Shown here in pieces: positions 1 to 8,530 of a DNA stretch of 64,000 bases; the first letter of the stretch is position 1; each line of letters begins with the position of its first letter. Under the pieces are notes generated by a model. That model worked only from the letters and a program-made list of their open reading frames with translations. It ran no database searches and had not been told where the DNA came from. This DNA comes from Halomonas sp. (lineage in GTDB: Bacteria > Pseudomonadota > Gammaproteobacteria > Pseudomonadales > Halomonadaceae), in NCBI RefSeq assembly GCF_029263665.1, contig NZ_JAJUFQ010000022.1:1-64000 (forward strand), in the 5' to 3' direction. The translations under genes and the position numbers were made by a program.

Positions 1-1
1 C

Positions 2-334
2 TCCCCCCAGCAGACCACCATTTCCAGCCTGCTGACCCACGTGCGCCGTGGCGACATCGTCAATGTCCACTCGCTGCGCCGGGGAGCTGCCGAAGCCATC
101 GAGGCCATCGCCCATGGCGACAAGCAGTCCTCCAGGGTGGTAGGGCGCACCATCGGCGAGATCGAATTACCCGCTGGCACTACCATTGGCGCTATCGTAC
201 GCGGCAAGGAAGTGTTGATCGCCCGCCGTGACGTGGTGGTCGAGAGCGATGACCACGTCATCATGTTTGTCGTCGACAAACGCAAGATCAAGGACGTCGA
301 AAGATTGTTTCAAGTCGGGTTGTCATTCTTCTAA
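2..334 (+). CDS. trkA: Trk system potassium uptake protein TrkA, C-terminal part (5' end outside window)
   Basis: The reading frame is open from the first bases of the window and ends at TAA 332-334, giving the last 110 residues of TrkA. TrkA is the peripheral cytoplasmic regulator that binds NAD(H) and gates the TrkH/TrkI potassium channel. The visible part is the second TrkA-C (RCK-C) domain: it contains HVRRGDIVNVHSLRRGAAEA, a typical loop, and the family-typical ending DVERLFQVGLSFF. The N-terminal Rossmann domains lie upstream of base 1. Potassium uptake by Trk is the first response to salt stress in halophilic bacteria. Identity is from similarity to remembered TrkA C-termini. Confidence 0.93.
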   Translation, partial: SPQQTTISSLLTHVRRGDIVNVHSLRRGAAEAIEAIAHGDKQSSRVVGRTIGEIELPAGTTIGAIVRGKEVLIARRDVVVESDDHVIMFVVDKRKIKDVERLFQVGLSFF

Positions 335-469
335 GACAGGAGAAGTACTGCTCCTAACCCATAAGAAGCATGCTCTGGCTCCAACTGCACATCCAGGATA
401 TTTTGCTGTTACATTGAGATCATACGCATGAAAAGCGCACATTGACCTCAACCTGCACTGGCATCCTGG

Positions 470-3085
470 ATGTATCCAACCTTCATTGCCCACCCGCAGA
501 TCACGCAAGCTATCCAGAGCGAACACACTGGCTGGCTTGTTTTCCTGTCTTGGGTAGTGGCATTGACGACCGTCTACGCCTCAATCGTCATGAGCGAGCG
601 CAGTCGTACTACCTATAGCGCTGGATATCGCCGACTTGGTTGGATAGGTGGTGGCTTGATGATGGGACTGGGGATCTGGAGCCTGCATATCACGGGCATG
701 CTCGCTTATCAGTTTCCTTTCCCCGTGCACCATCGCCTTGGCCTGACTCTGACGGCATTGATCCCGGCAACCCTTGCAGGAGGGGTCGCTCAATATGCCA
801 TGTCACGCCCCTCTGCTCCTGTCTGGCAGCAGGCCATGGCTGGCTGCCTGTTCAGCCTTGGCATCGCCATTGTCCACTATGTTGGTTCCCTGGCCATTGA
901 CATGCCGGCAACGCTGTATCTGGCGATCCCCTCCACTATATTGGCATCCATAGCCGCACTGATCCTGGGAGCTGCCACCTTCGCGACCTTCCATGGCGCT
1001 CGGCAGTTGCCGACCTTCAAGGGGTTCAACATTGGCCTGATATTCATCGGTGTCATGATGGCCGCGGTGATGTACGGGATCCATTACCTCTACATGCATG
1101 CGGCGTATTTCCTGCCCTTGATCGAGGGAGTCAACCCTGAGCTTTTCTCCGATAATGATGCCTTGCTGGCAGCAATTGTCGCCGTCGTGTCCACGCTGCT
1201 TGCCATTGGAGCCCTGACGTCAGTCCTGGTCGAACGTAAACAACAGAACAGCATCAAGAACCTTCTGGACACTCAACATCGCCTGGAAGAAGTGCTTGAT
1301 TCCATGCATGACGGCGTCATCCTGCTCGACAAGAGAGCCCGAGTGGTAATGTGCAACCACTCTTTCGAGTCACTCACCGGTCTCTGCCTTGCTGACCTGC
1401 AGAACCGTTCACTACTGCGCCTGAGTTCAGTGCTGCGTATTGACCATCAACGTGGCGATATCCTGCGTTCTCTACGTCAGAATGGCGTCTGGGTAGGAGA
1501 CGTAGAGGTGCGCGCCATACAGGGCCACCGCTTGCCTGCCCGTCTGAGCATCAATCAGGTGCTGGCCGGCGATGGAGACTCCGGTGGTGATTCCACCAGC
1601 TATCTCACCAGCTATGATGCCTCCAGCTACACGGCATCTGGCCACAGTGTCACCGGCTACAATACGGCCAGCTACTACGTCGCCACACTGTCGGATACGA
1701 CCGCACATCATGACGCACAGCGTCGACTGCACTATCAGGCTCACCACGACGCCCTGACTGGCCTGCCTAATCGAATAGCCTTGTGCGAACGCATCCAGTC
1801 CCTGCAACTGAGTAGTGGCGACTCTGGCCGTCATGTCATGCTGCTGCTGGTTGATATCGATAATTTCAAGGGTATCAATGGCTCTCTCGGCCAGGCGACG
1901 GGGGACCGTCTGCTCAGGGCCCTGGCAGCACGTTTGAAACCCTGGGCTCGCCATGCCAGCGACTTGGCAAGATTCAGCAGCAACGAGTTCGCGCTACTCT
2001 ATGAAGGGCTGTCTGCCGACGTCGAGAAAGCCGAGGTCCAGGCTCGCACCAAGGCCAACAGTGTTCTGAATGCACTCAACGGCGACTACTCTCTCGCAGG
2101 TGAACGCCATACTTGCCGTGTCAGCGGTGGCTTTCTCACCTTCCGGGGTTCGCAATGGAGTTCGGAGGAACTGCTCAAATACACTGGGCTAGCCTTGCTG
2201 GACAGCAAGAGCGAAGGCACCCAACGCCCGAGTGCCTTTGCACCAGATATGGTTGAACGCATGAATTCACGCCTGCTCCTGGAGCGCCAGCTTCAAGATG
2301 CCATCCAAAGTGAGCAATTGCGTCTCTATCTCCAGGCCCAGGTTGATGACAGTGGCAAACTATTGGGTGCCGAGGCACTGGTTCGGTGGGAACATCCCGA
2401 GCATGGGCTCATTGCTCCCAGCGCGTTCATCGAAGTCGCCGAAGATACTGGTCAGATCGTCGAACTGGGTAGCTGGGTGCTGCGCCAGGCTTGCCACACA
2501 CTGGCTGAATGGCAACGTCATCCAGGCCGTCGTCAGTGGCAGTTATCCGTCAATGTCAGCATGCGCGAGTTTCAGCGCCAGGACTTCATCGGTACGATAC
2601 GCCAGACCCTCGAAACCAGCGGAGCGCCCCCTACCTGCCTGACCCTGGAACTTACCGAATCTCTGATGCTGGGGGATAACCACCCTGTCATTGATGTGCT
2701 CACGCAGTTGCGTGCCATTGGTGTGCGGCTTTCCATCGATGACTTCGGTACAGGGTATTCCTCCCTGTCCCACCTCAAGAGCCTGCCTCTGGATGTCTTG
2801 AAGATCGACAGCACTTTCGTCAGGGACCTGGATGACGACCCCAATACAGCGCCGATTGTAGAAACCATCATTACTCTGGCCAGAACGCTTGGGCTGGATG
2901 TCATTGCCGAGGGTGTCGAAACACCGCAACAGAGGCAGCGTCTGATCGAACTGGGCTGCCAGCGTTTCCAGGGTTATCTGTTCTCGGCCCCACTCCCGGT
3001 GGACGAATTCGTTGCACGTTTCGAAGCGGGCGACATCGCGCGTCCCCCGCCGCCCTCCTCGACGGGAACCAACACCTTGCGCTAA
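470..3085 (+). CDS. MHYT-PAS-GGDEF-EAL membrane protein, probable c-di-GMP phosphodiesterase
   Basis: An 871-residue protein. The N-terminal ~250 residues form an MHYT sensor of about seven membrane helices, with three MHYT-like motifs (SLHITGM, AIVHYVG, GIHYLYMH) thought to bind a metal or diatomic gas. A PAS domain follows (about 270-420), then GGDEF (about 430-590) and EAL (about 610-860). The GGDEF signature is replaced by SSNEF near residue 503, so cyclase activity is unlikely. The EAL domain keeps EALVRWEHP near residue 634, LTESL, DDFGTGYSS and AEGVET, so cleavage of c-di-GMP is likely. A Ser/Tyr/Thr-rich low-complexity stretch (about residues 366-402) sits inside the PAS domain. ATG at 470 is the first start giving a complete MHYT domain; an ATG at 428 runs into a stop at once. 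Confidence 0.9.
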   Translation: MYPTFIAHPQITQAIQSEHTGWLVFLSWVVALTTVYASIVMSERSRTTYSAGYRRLGWIGGGLMMGLGIWSLHITGMLAYQFPFPVHHRLGLTLTALIPATLAGGVAQYAMSRPSAPVWQQAMAGCLFSLGIAIVHYVGSLAIDMPATLYLAIPSTILASIAALILGAATFATFHGARQLPTFKGFNIGLIFIGVMMAAVMYGIHYLYMHAAYFLPLIEGVNPELFSDNDALLAAIVAVVSTLLAIGALTSVLVERKQQNSIKNLLDTQHRLEEVLDSMHDGVILLDKRARVVMCNHSFESLTGLCLADLQNRSLLRLSSVLRIDHQRGDILRSLRQNGVWVGDVEVRAIQGHRLPARLSINQVLAGDGDSGGDSTSYLTSYDASSYTASGHSVTGYNTASYYVATLSDTTAHHDAQRRLHYQAHHDALTGLPNRIALCERIQSLQLSSGDSGRHVMLLLVDIDNFKGINGSLGQATGDRLLRALAARLKPWARHASDLARFSSNEFALLYEGLSADVEKAEVQARTKANSVLNALNGDYSLAGERHTCRVSGGFLTFRGSQWSSEELLKYTGLALLDSKSEGTQRPSAFAPDMVERMNSRLLLERQLQDAIQSEQLRLYLQAQVDDSGKLLGAEALVRWEHPEHGLIAPSAFIEVAEDTGQIVELGSWVLRQACHTLAEWQRHPGRRQWQLSVNVSMREFQRQDFIGTIRQTLETSGAPPTCLTLELTESLMLGDNHPVIDVLTQLRAIGVRLSIDDFGTGYSSLSHLKSLPLDVLKIDSTFVRDLDDDPNTAPIVETIITLARTLGLDVIAEGVETPQQRQRLIELGCQRFQGYLFSAPLPVDEFVARFEAGDIARPPPPSSTGTNTLR

Positions 3086-3172
3086 GCCTTCTGAATTTGG
3101 AGAGCGTGGAACTTGCATTGAGCGCTCCAACTGAGAAGATAGTGGCTCCTGTCCCAAGGCGCAGCCATTGCC

Positions 3173-3625
3173 ATGTCCGAACCCCTCAATCACGATGACC
3201 AGCGTATGTCGCTCATTTCACCGGAAAGCCATGTCGAAGGCTTCCGCAAGGCGCGTGATGCGCGCCGCACTGAGCTCATCGAAGATTATGTGGAACTGAT
3301 CTCGGACCTTATTGCCGACGGTGGCGAAGCTCGTCAGACCGACATTGCCCAACGTCTGGGCGTTGCTCAACCTACCGTTGCCAAGATGCTCAAACGCCTT
3401 GATGAAGAAGGCCTGATCATCAAGCGCCCCTATCGTGGTATTTTCCTGACCCCCAAAGGCGAGGCACTGGCCGACGCCAGCCGTCAACGCCATCGCATCG
3501 TCGAAGCCTTCCTGATCAAGCTCGGCATCACCCCGGAGACGGCTCGGGTCGATGCTGAAGGCATCGAACACCACGTCAGTGCCGAGACCCTGGCCGCTTT
3601 CGAGAAGTTTCTCTCCCAGTCCTGA
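3173..3625 (+). CDS. mntR: Manganese-responsive transcriptional regulator MntR (DtxR family)
   Basis: A 150-residue DtxR/MntR regulator that represses manganese uptake genes when Mn(II) is bound. The core ISDLIADGGEARQTDIAQRL and QPTVAKMLKRLDEEGLI is the winged helix-turn-helix and is nearly identical to Escherichia coli MntR as remembered. The HVEGFR segment near residue 20 and EGIEHHVS near residue 130 carry the metal-ligand acids and histidines. There is no C-terminal SH3-like domain, as is normal for MntR as opposed to DtxR. It lies 185 bp upstream of a manganese-type ABC operon with an MntR-box-like palindrome between them, which supports local regulation. ATG 3173 is the first start; a later ATG in frame (residue 12) cannot be excluded. 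Confidence 0.93.
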   Translation: MSEPLNHDDQRMSLISPESHVEGFRKARDARRTELIEDYVELISDLIADGGEARQTDIAQRLGVAQPTVAKMLKRLDEEGLIIKRPYRGIFLTPKGEALADASRQRHRIVEAFLIKLGITPETARVDAEGIEHHVSAETLAAFEKFLSQS

Positions 3626-3708
3626 ATACGGCATCAATGATGTGCCATAGCCATCATTGATGCCTACCATAGTCGGAATCGACTTGACCCCAGTCGCCTT
3701 TCGCGGCA

Positions 3709-3730
3709 AAACTTAGCCAAGTCTATAAAT
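3709..3730 (+). promoter_or_regulatory. Probable MntR operator upstream of the Mn ABC transporter operon
   Basis: The 22-mer starts AAACTTAGCCAA and ends GTCTATAAAT. It matches 16 of 22 positions of the E. coli MntR box as I recall it (AAACATAGC, AAAGG, CTATGTTT). A second partial site, CATAGCAAAG at 3731-3740, follows directly. TATAAA at 3724-3729 could be the -10 element, which would place the operator over the promoter of the gene starting at 3811. The binding assignment is inference; the sequence match and the mntR gene next door are direct observations. Confidence 0.6.
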
Positions 3731-3810
3731 CATAGCAAAGTGGTTGGATTGACTGCTCCCCCTGATCAACAAGCGCAACCACTTTTCGTACAAGGACTGA
3801 GGAGATCACC

Positions 3811-4866
3811 ATGCGTCTGACCGCCCTATCAACACTCCTGGTCATGTTGGCCAGCACAGGCGTTTGGGCCAATACCACCGAAGCCTCCTCAGGTTCGCAA
3901 GCCCCGCTCAAGGACGATTCACAACCCCCGCTCAAGGCTGATTCCTCCCCCCCGCTCAAGGCTGTTGTCACCATCGGTATGCTGGGCGACGTGGTAAAGG
4001 AGATAGGGGGTGAGTGTGTGGCGGTGACGACCATGATGGGGCCGGGGGTGGATCCGCATCTTTATCAGGCCAGTGCGCGTGACATCCATCAGCTGGGCGA
4101 GGCGGAGTTGATCCTGTACAGCGGGTATGAGCTCGAGGGTCGCTTGAGCAAGGTGCTGAATGGTTTCTCTCACAGGAAACCCACCGTGGCCGTGAGTGAA
4201 GAGGCGATCCCGCAAGATGAAGTTATCCACAGCCAGGACAGCTATGGTGTCGACCCTCACCTGTGGATGGATTCGGCGCTATGGGCCAGAACCGTACCCG
4301 TGGTGGCCAAGGTACTCGGCAAGTATCGTCCGCAATGTGAAGACGCGATTCAGTCTCGGGCCGAGTCCTACACTGCTGAACTCAGCGCCCTGAACGACTG
4401 GATTCAGACCAGCGTCGCGAGCATTCCCGAGCAGCAACGCATTCTGGTGACAGCCCATGATGCCTTCAACTACTACGGCCGCGCCTACGATATTGAAGTC
4501 GCCGGCATTCAAGGCCTGTCCACCTCTACGGAAAGTGGCGTGGCAGACATCCGGCGCATGGCCAGGCTGGTAGCCCAGCGCCAGGTGCCCGCCATGTTTG
4601 TTGAAAGCACCATCAATCCCCGTACCGTTCAGGCCGTGATCGATGCCGCTGCGGATGCGGGCCACCAGGTCAACATCGGTGGAGAGCTGTATTCCGACGC
4701 CATGGGAGAGAATGGCACCGCCGATGGCACCTATATCGGCATGCTGGTGGCCAATACCCGAACCATCGTCGAGGCTCTGGGAGGACAACCATCCCCTCTC
4801 CCCGATGCCCTCGATGAATGGCAGCAGCGCTGGCGAGACGTAGAGACAAGAGGCGCAGACACATGA
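3811..4866 (+). CDS. Metal ABC transporter substrate-binding protein, manganese type (ZnuA/MntC/SitA family)
   Basis: A 351-residue periplasmic binding protein with a Sec signal peptide ending near VWANT. It delivers Mn(II), perhaps Fe(II), to the permeases encoded downstream. Likely metal ligands are visible: GVDPHLY, GVDPHLWMD, FVESTIN and a late Asp in YSDAMG. A Glu rather than His as third ligand fits manganese-type members rather than ZnuA, and no His-rich loop is present. A proline/lysine repeat lies between signal peptide and domain. Its TGA overlaps the ATG of the ATPase gene (ATGA at 4863), showing translational coupling. Zinc specificity is the main alternative, but MntR and its box nearby favour manganese. 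Confidence 0.88.
   Translation: MRLTALSTLLVMLASTGVWANTTEASSGSQAPLKDDSQPPLKADSSPPLKAVVTIGMLGDVVKEIGGECVAVTTMMGPGVDPHLYQASARDIHQLGEAELILYSGYELEGRLSKVLNGFSHRKPTVAVSEEAIPQDEVIHSQDSYGVDPHLWMDSALWARTVPVVAKVLGKYRPQCEDAIQSRAESYTAELSALNDWIQTSVASIPEQQRILVTAHDAFNYYGRAYDIEVAGIQGLSTSTESGVADIRRMARLVAQRQVPAMFVESTINPRTVQAVIDAAADAGHQVNIGGELYSDAMGENGTADGTYIGMLVANTRTIVEALGGQPSPLPDALDEWQQRWRDVETRGADT
3900..3962 (+). repeat. 24-bp tandem repeat encoding an 8-residue Pro-Leu-Lys repeat
   Basis: Two full copies and one partial copy of a 24-bp unit built on CCCCGCTCAAGG run through the coding sequence just after the signal peptide. They encode PLKDDSQP, PLKADSSP and PLKAV. This is a flexible linker before the folded binding domain and a likely site of slippage-driven length variation. 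Confidence 0.8.
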
Positions 4867-5666
4867 ACGAGACACTCCACGAACCGAATCTCGCCCTGCA
4901 CGTCGAGGACTTGACCGTCAGCTATCACGGCAAGCCAGTGCTGTGGGACATCGATTTCAATGTGCCGCCTGGTGTCATGGCCGCCATTATCGGTCCCAAC
5001 GGCGCAGGCAAGAGCACGCTGATCAAGAGCGTGCTGGGCCTGGTGCCAAGCGTTGCCGGTCATATCACGCTGCATGGCCTCTCCTATCGCCGCGCCCGAC
5101 GCCGGGTGGGATACGTTCCCCAGCGTTCCAGTGTCGACTGGGATTTTCCGACTACCGCCCTGGATGTGGTGATCATGGGGCTCTACGGCCGCCTGGGATG
5201 GCTGAAACGCCCCGGACGTCGTGAGCGCAGCGAGGCCATGCAGGCCCTGGAGATGGTCGGCATGCAGGACTTCGCCACACGCCAGATCAGCCAGCTGTCT
5301 GGCGGGCAGCAGCAACGTGTTTTCCTGGCCCGGGCCCTGGTGCAGAAAGCCGATGTGTATTTCCTCGACGAGCCCATGGCCGGCGTCGATGCGACGACGG
5401 AGCGCGCCATCGTCGATATCCTTCGTCGCCTGCGTGACGAAGGCAAGACCGTGATCGTCGTCCACCATGACCTGCAGACGGTACGCAGCTATTTCGATTG
5501 GCTGGTGATCCTCAACGTTCGCGTCATTGCCCAGGGACCTGTCGAGAAGATTTACACCGCCGAGCATCTGAGGCGTGCCTACGGCGGACAGATCGCCCTG
5601 CTCGATGATGTCCCCACGATCACCGATGATGCCACCTCAAGGGCAGAAACGGAGCCATTGTCATGA
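4863..5666 (+). CDS. Metal ABC transporter ATP-binding protein (manganese/iron type)
   Basis: A 267-residue ATPase subunit. Walker A GPNGAGKST lies at about residues 44-52, followed by the signature LSGGQQQR, Walker B VYFLDEPMAG and switch histidine VVHHD. The start at 4863 overlaps the stop of the binding-protein gene by ATGA. An upstream in-frame ATG at 4818 lies inside that gene and would add a Lys/Arg-rich tail not typical of the family. The VPQRSSVDWDFPTTALDVV segment is characteristic of Mn/Zn (MntB/SitB/ZnuC) ATPases. It drives the two permeases encoded next. Confidence 0.92.
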   Translation: MNETLHEPNLALHVEDLTVSYHGKPVLWDIDFNVPPGVMAAIIGPNGAGKSTLIKSVLGLVPSVAGHITLHGLSYRRARRRVGYVPQRSSVDWDFPTTALDVVIMGLYGRLGWLKRPGRRERSEAMQALEMVGMQDFATRQISQLSGGQQQRVFLARALVQKADVYFLDEPMAGVDATTERAIVDILRRLRDEGKTVIVVHHDLQTVRSYFDWLVILNVRVIAQGPVEKIYTAEHLRRAYGGQIALLDDVPTITDDATSRAETEPLS

Positions 5667-6808
5667 CGCTGCTTTCCTTGCTGGGTGACTATACCCTGCA
5701 AAAGGTGGCAATCGGCGCTGCCTTGCTGGGACTGATCAGCGGAGTGCTTGGCAGCTTCGCCGTACTGCGCAAGCAAAGCCTGCTCGGCGACACGCTGTCG
5801 CATGCCGCTCTGCCAGGCGTGTGCCTGGGCTTCATCATTGCAGGGGGGCGTGAACTCGGCAGCATCCTGACCGGAGCCCTGATGACAGGTACCCTAGCCG
5901 CCCTGACCATGCTGTTGCTGACCCGCATGAGCCGCCTCAAGACAGACGCCGCCCTGGGTGTCGCCCTGAGCGTCTTCTTCGCCGTGGGCGTGGTCCTGCT
6001 GACCTATATCCAGGGAGGCAACAACGCCTCCCAAGGCGGCCTGGACTCCTTCCTGTTTGGCCAGGCTGCCGCCACGCTGACAAGTGACTTGTGGGTCATG
6101 GCAACCATCACCGCCATTGCCCTGGCGCTGGTCACGGTCCTGTGGAAAGAGTTCAAGCTGGTGTCTTTCGATCCCGAGTTCGCCGCCTGCAGCGGTTTAC
6201 CGGTGGTATTGCTGGAAGCGACCATGACGGTGATGATCGCCCTGGCGGTGGTCGTCGGCCTGCAGATGGTCGGTGTCGTACTGATGGCGGCCATGATCAT
6301 CGCACCCGCCGTAGCCGCCAGACAGTGGACCAAGCGCCTTGAACACATGGTGCTGCTGGCAGCTGCCTTTGGCATTGTCGGTGGCATGTGTGGGGCCGTC
6401 ATCAGTGCCATGGGACCTGGCCTGGCTACCGGCCCGCTGATCATCCTCAGCCTGTCGCTGATCGTGGTGGTCTCGCTGTTATTGGCTCCTGGCCGCGGTT
6501 TTGCCTGGGAGCTGTACAAACTGCGCCGAGACCGGCGAACCCTGCGCACCCAGCAAGTCCTGACAACCCTGTATCGTCTGGCCCAGCACCACAGAGACCC
6601 GGCATTTCGTTCGGACCAAGGCATGGTCGATGCCTATCACGGCACCAATACTCGTAGCGCCCTGCAATACCTTGCAGGGAAAGGATGGGTCAGGTTCGAA
6701 TCTCCTCATGCGGGCGATCCGGCCACCCAGCCGCACTGGGCCTTGACTGAGTCGGGACGCCACGAAGCCGAGCGCATCTTGACCGATCTGGAGGGGGCAA
6801 GCCGATGA
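5663..6808 (+). CDS. Metal ABC transporter permease 1 with C-terminal winged-helix-like extension
   Basis: A 381-residue inner-membrane permease of the ABC-3 (ZnuB/SitC/TroC) family, with about eight or nine membrane helices in the first ~285 residues. GDTLSHAALPGV is a typical family motif. It overlaps the ATPase gene by ATGA at 5663. After the last helix a soluble tail of ~95 residues (LRTQQVLTTLYRLAQHH ... YLAGKGWVRF ... WALTESGRHEAERIL) resembles a winged-helix domain, as known for some TroC-type permeases with a DtxR-like tail. The family's usual length is about 280-300 residues, so the tail is a real addition. Whether it senses metal or DNA is unknown. Confidence 0.9.
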   Translation: MTLLSLLGDYTLQKVAIGAALLGLISGVLGSFAVLRKQSLLGDTLSHAALPGVCLGFIIAGGRELGSILTGALMTGTLAALTMLLLTRMSRLKTDAALGVALSVFFAVGVVLLTYIQGGNNASQGGLDSFLFGQAAATLTSDLWVMATITAIALALVTVLWKEFKLVSFDPEFAACSGLPVVLLEATMTVMIALAVVVGLQMVGVVLMAAMIIAPAVAARQWTKRLEHMVLLAAAFGIVGGMCGAVISAMGPGLATGPLIILSLSLIVVVSLLLAPGRGFAWELYKLRRDRRTLRTQQVLTTLYRLAQHHRDPAFRSDQGMVDAYHGTNTRSALQYLAGKGWVRFESPHAGDPATQPHWALTESGRHEAERILTDLEGASR

Positions 6809-7956
6809 TCACCAGCCTGCTCGATACATTTTTCAACGACATCGACTTGATGATCATGCTCGTCGGTGCCCTGGTCGGTATTGCCTCCAGTCTGGTCGGC
6901 ACCTTCCTCGTTCTGCGTGGCAGCAGCATGCTATCGGATGCCATCGGACATTCCATCGTGTTCGGCATCATTCTGGTATGGCTGATCACCCATCAGACCA
7001 GTGGCCCCTGGCAGATCCTCGGCGCGGCACTGACCGGGCTTCTGACCGTATTTCTCAGCGAACTGCTGATCAATACCCGCAAGGTCAAGGCAGATGCCGC
7101 CATCGGCCTGGTATTCCCGGTACTGTTCTCACTGGGCATCCTGCTGATCAATCTCTATGCCAGCGATGTGCACATCGACGCCCATACAGTGCTACTGGGC
7201 GAGATAGGCTTTGTCTGGCTCGACACACTGTCGATCGCGGGTCATGACGTGCCCCGGGCGATAGTGACCATGGGCAGCATGACGTTGATCAACGCGGCCT
7301 TCATCGGCTTGTTCTACAAGGAGCTCAAGCTCGCCACCTTCGATGCCCCCCTGGCCAAGGCATTGGGCTTTGCCCCAGGTATCCTGTTCTATGCGTTGCT
7401 GCTATTGACCAGCGGCACTGCAGTCGCCGCCTTCGATGCGGTAGGCGCCGTGCTGTTCGTGGCCTTTGTCATCGTGCCACCCTCCGCAGCCTATCTGCTC
7501 ACCGACCGACTGTGGCTCATGTTCTTGTATGGCGCCCTGATCTCCGTGACTTCCAGCATCAGCGGCTACTATATGGCGGTATGGTGGGATGTTTCCATCG
7601 GCGGCATGATGGCGGTGATGACAGGCGTCTTTCTGTCTCTGGCCTTCCTCTTCGGACCTCGCTACGGCATGGCGGCACAGTGGCTTCGCCGACGCCAGCA
7701 ACGTGCACTCAATGACAGCCGCACCCTCGCGGTACACCTTTACAATCATGAAGGTGGGCCGGAGCAGGATGTGGAAAACGTCACCCAGGCCCTGCGCGAA
7801 CACCTGCTGTGGAGCAGTGTCCGCGCCAATCGCGTGGTGGAACGCTCCTGCCAACGCCAGTTGATCACGCTACAAGGCGAGCGCCTGGCGTTGACAGAAA
7901 CCGGGCGCTACCTGGCCAGAGAGATCCTCGAGCCAGGACAGCACAACCATCGATAA
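6805..7956 (+). CDS. Metal ABC transporter permease 2 with C-terminal winged-helix-like extension
   Basis: A 383-residue second ABC-3 permease (SitD/TroD type), overlapping the first by ATGA at 6805. Eight or nine membrane helices precede residue ~290; GSSMLSDAIGHSIVFGI is the family loop. A C-terminal tail (LAVHLYNHEGG ... ALREHLLWSSVRANRVVERS ... ERLALTETGRYLAREIL) again looks like a winged helix. It shares the TETGR pattern with the TESGR of permease 1. The two permeases probably form a heterodimer, so the complex would carry two such tails. Last gene of the operon, followed by a hairpin. Confidence 0.9.
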   Translation: MITSLLDTFFNDIDLMIMLVGALVGIASSLVGTFLVLRGSSMLSDAIGHSIVFGIILVWLITHQTSGPWQILGAALTGLLTVFLSELLINTRKVKADAAIGLVFPVLFSLGILLINLYASDVHIDAHTVLLGEIGFVWLDTLSIAGHDVPRAIVTMGSMTLINAAFIGLFYKELKLATFDAPLAKALGFAPGILFYALLLLTSGTAVAAFDAVGAVLFVAFVIVPPSAAYLLTDRLWLMFLYGALISVTSSISGYYMAVWWDVSIGGMMAVMTGVFLSLAFLFGPRYGMAAQWLRRRQQRALNDSRTLAVHLYNHEGGPEQDVENVTQALREHLLWSSVRANRVVERSCQRQLITLQGERLALTETGRYLAREILEPGQHNHR

Positions 7957-7975
7957 TTCATCAATACGACAGCAG

Positions 7976-8000
7976 GATAGCCTCAAGCCTTGAGGCTATC
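7976..8000. terminator. Hairpin between the convergent Mn operon and DUF2628 gene
   Basis: GATAGCCTCA pairs with TGAGGCTATC around a five-base loop. The hairpin overlaps the last codons and stop of the leftward DUF2628 gene, and no clear T-run follows. It probably acts as a terminator or 3'-end stabiliser for the metal operon. Confidence 0.5.
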
Positions 8001-8447
8001 CGAGCCATCGCCAGATGGCTTCCCGGTATTTGGTAACGTGCTGGATGGCAGGGCATCGGCGCCCTCTCCCCCAGAGGAGCCATGCCCTTGGTCGTTACCC
8101 GGCTGTGCATAGAAAGCCAGGGCCTGATCCACATTCTTGGCCTCCACCATATGGCGGTAGGCAAAACCACGCGACTGCAACCGGTCTTCGTACCAGCCGT
8201 TGCCTTTGGCACACACCACCAGATGGAACGCCAGAAAGCCCAGGTTCGCCACGATGTTGGCCATCAGGGCATCCGCAGGTATGACCATGGCCACGACAAT
8301 CGACGCCCCAATGATGGCAGCGACGAGCAGCCATAGTGTCTTGTAAAGCATCCAGAAGATGCCAAAGAAGAACGCGGGCCAGGACCACCCAACCTTGACC
8401 GCTTTCAACCCTTTGGTGGGGTGCTCATAAATCATGAATTGCTTCAT
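7983..8447 (-). CDS. DUF2628 domain membrane protein
   Basis: A 154-residue protein of unknown function. The start at 8447 was chosen because it gives the family-typical MKQFMIYEHPTKGLKAVKVG beginning and has AAGGAG eight bases upstream. A longer frame from 8477 would add ten residues without a better ribosome site. WSWPAFFFGIFWMLYKTLW is the DUF2628 hallmark, followed by two membrane helices (about 20-75). The C-terminus is a Gly/Ser-rich soluble tail. Convergent with the metal operon, divergent from the dipeptidase gene. DUF2628 proteins have no known activity. Confidence 0.85.
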   Translation of the reverse strand: MKQFMIYEHPTKGLKAVKVGWSWPAFFFGIFWMLYKTLWLLVAAIIGASIVVAMVIPADALMANIVANLGFLAFHLVVCAKGNGWYEDRLQSRGFAYRHMVEAKNVDQALAFYAQPGNDQGHGSSGGEGADALPSSTLPNTGKPSGDGSDSLKA

Positions 8448-8530
8448 GCGACGCTCCTTGTCGTAATCTGATAGCAAGAGTGAGATGAATCTGAGACTGT
8501 CTTATCGAGATACCTCAACCAGAGTGAACC

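Noticed and set aside
2543..3193. 216-residue frame antisense to the EAL domain
   Set aside because: Shadow of a high-GC gene; no signal, motif or ribosome site, and the + strand frame is a clear EAL protein.
4731..5567. 278-residue frame antisense to the metal ABC ATPase
   Set aside because: Mirror of the ATPase codons; His/Gly-rich composition typical of shadow frames.
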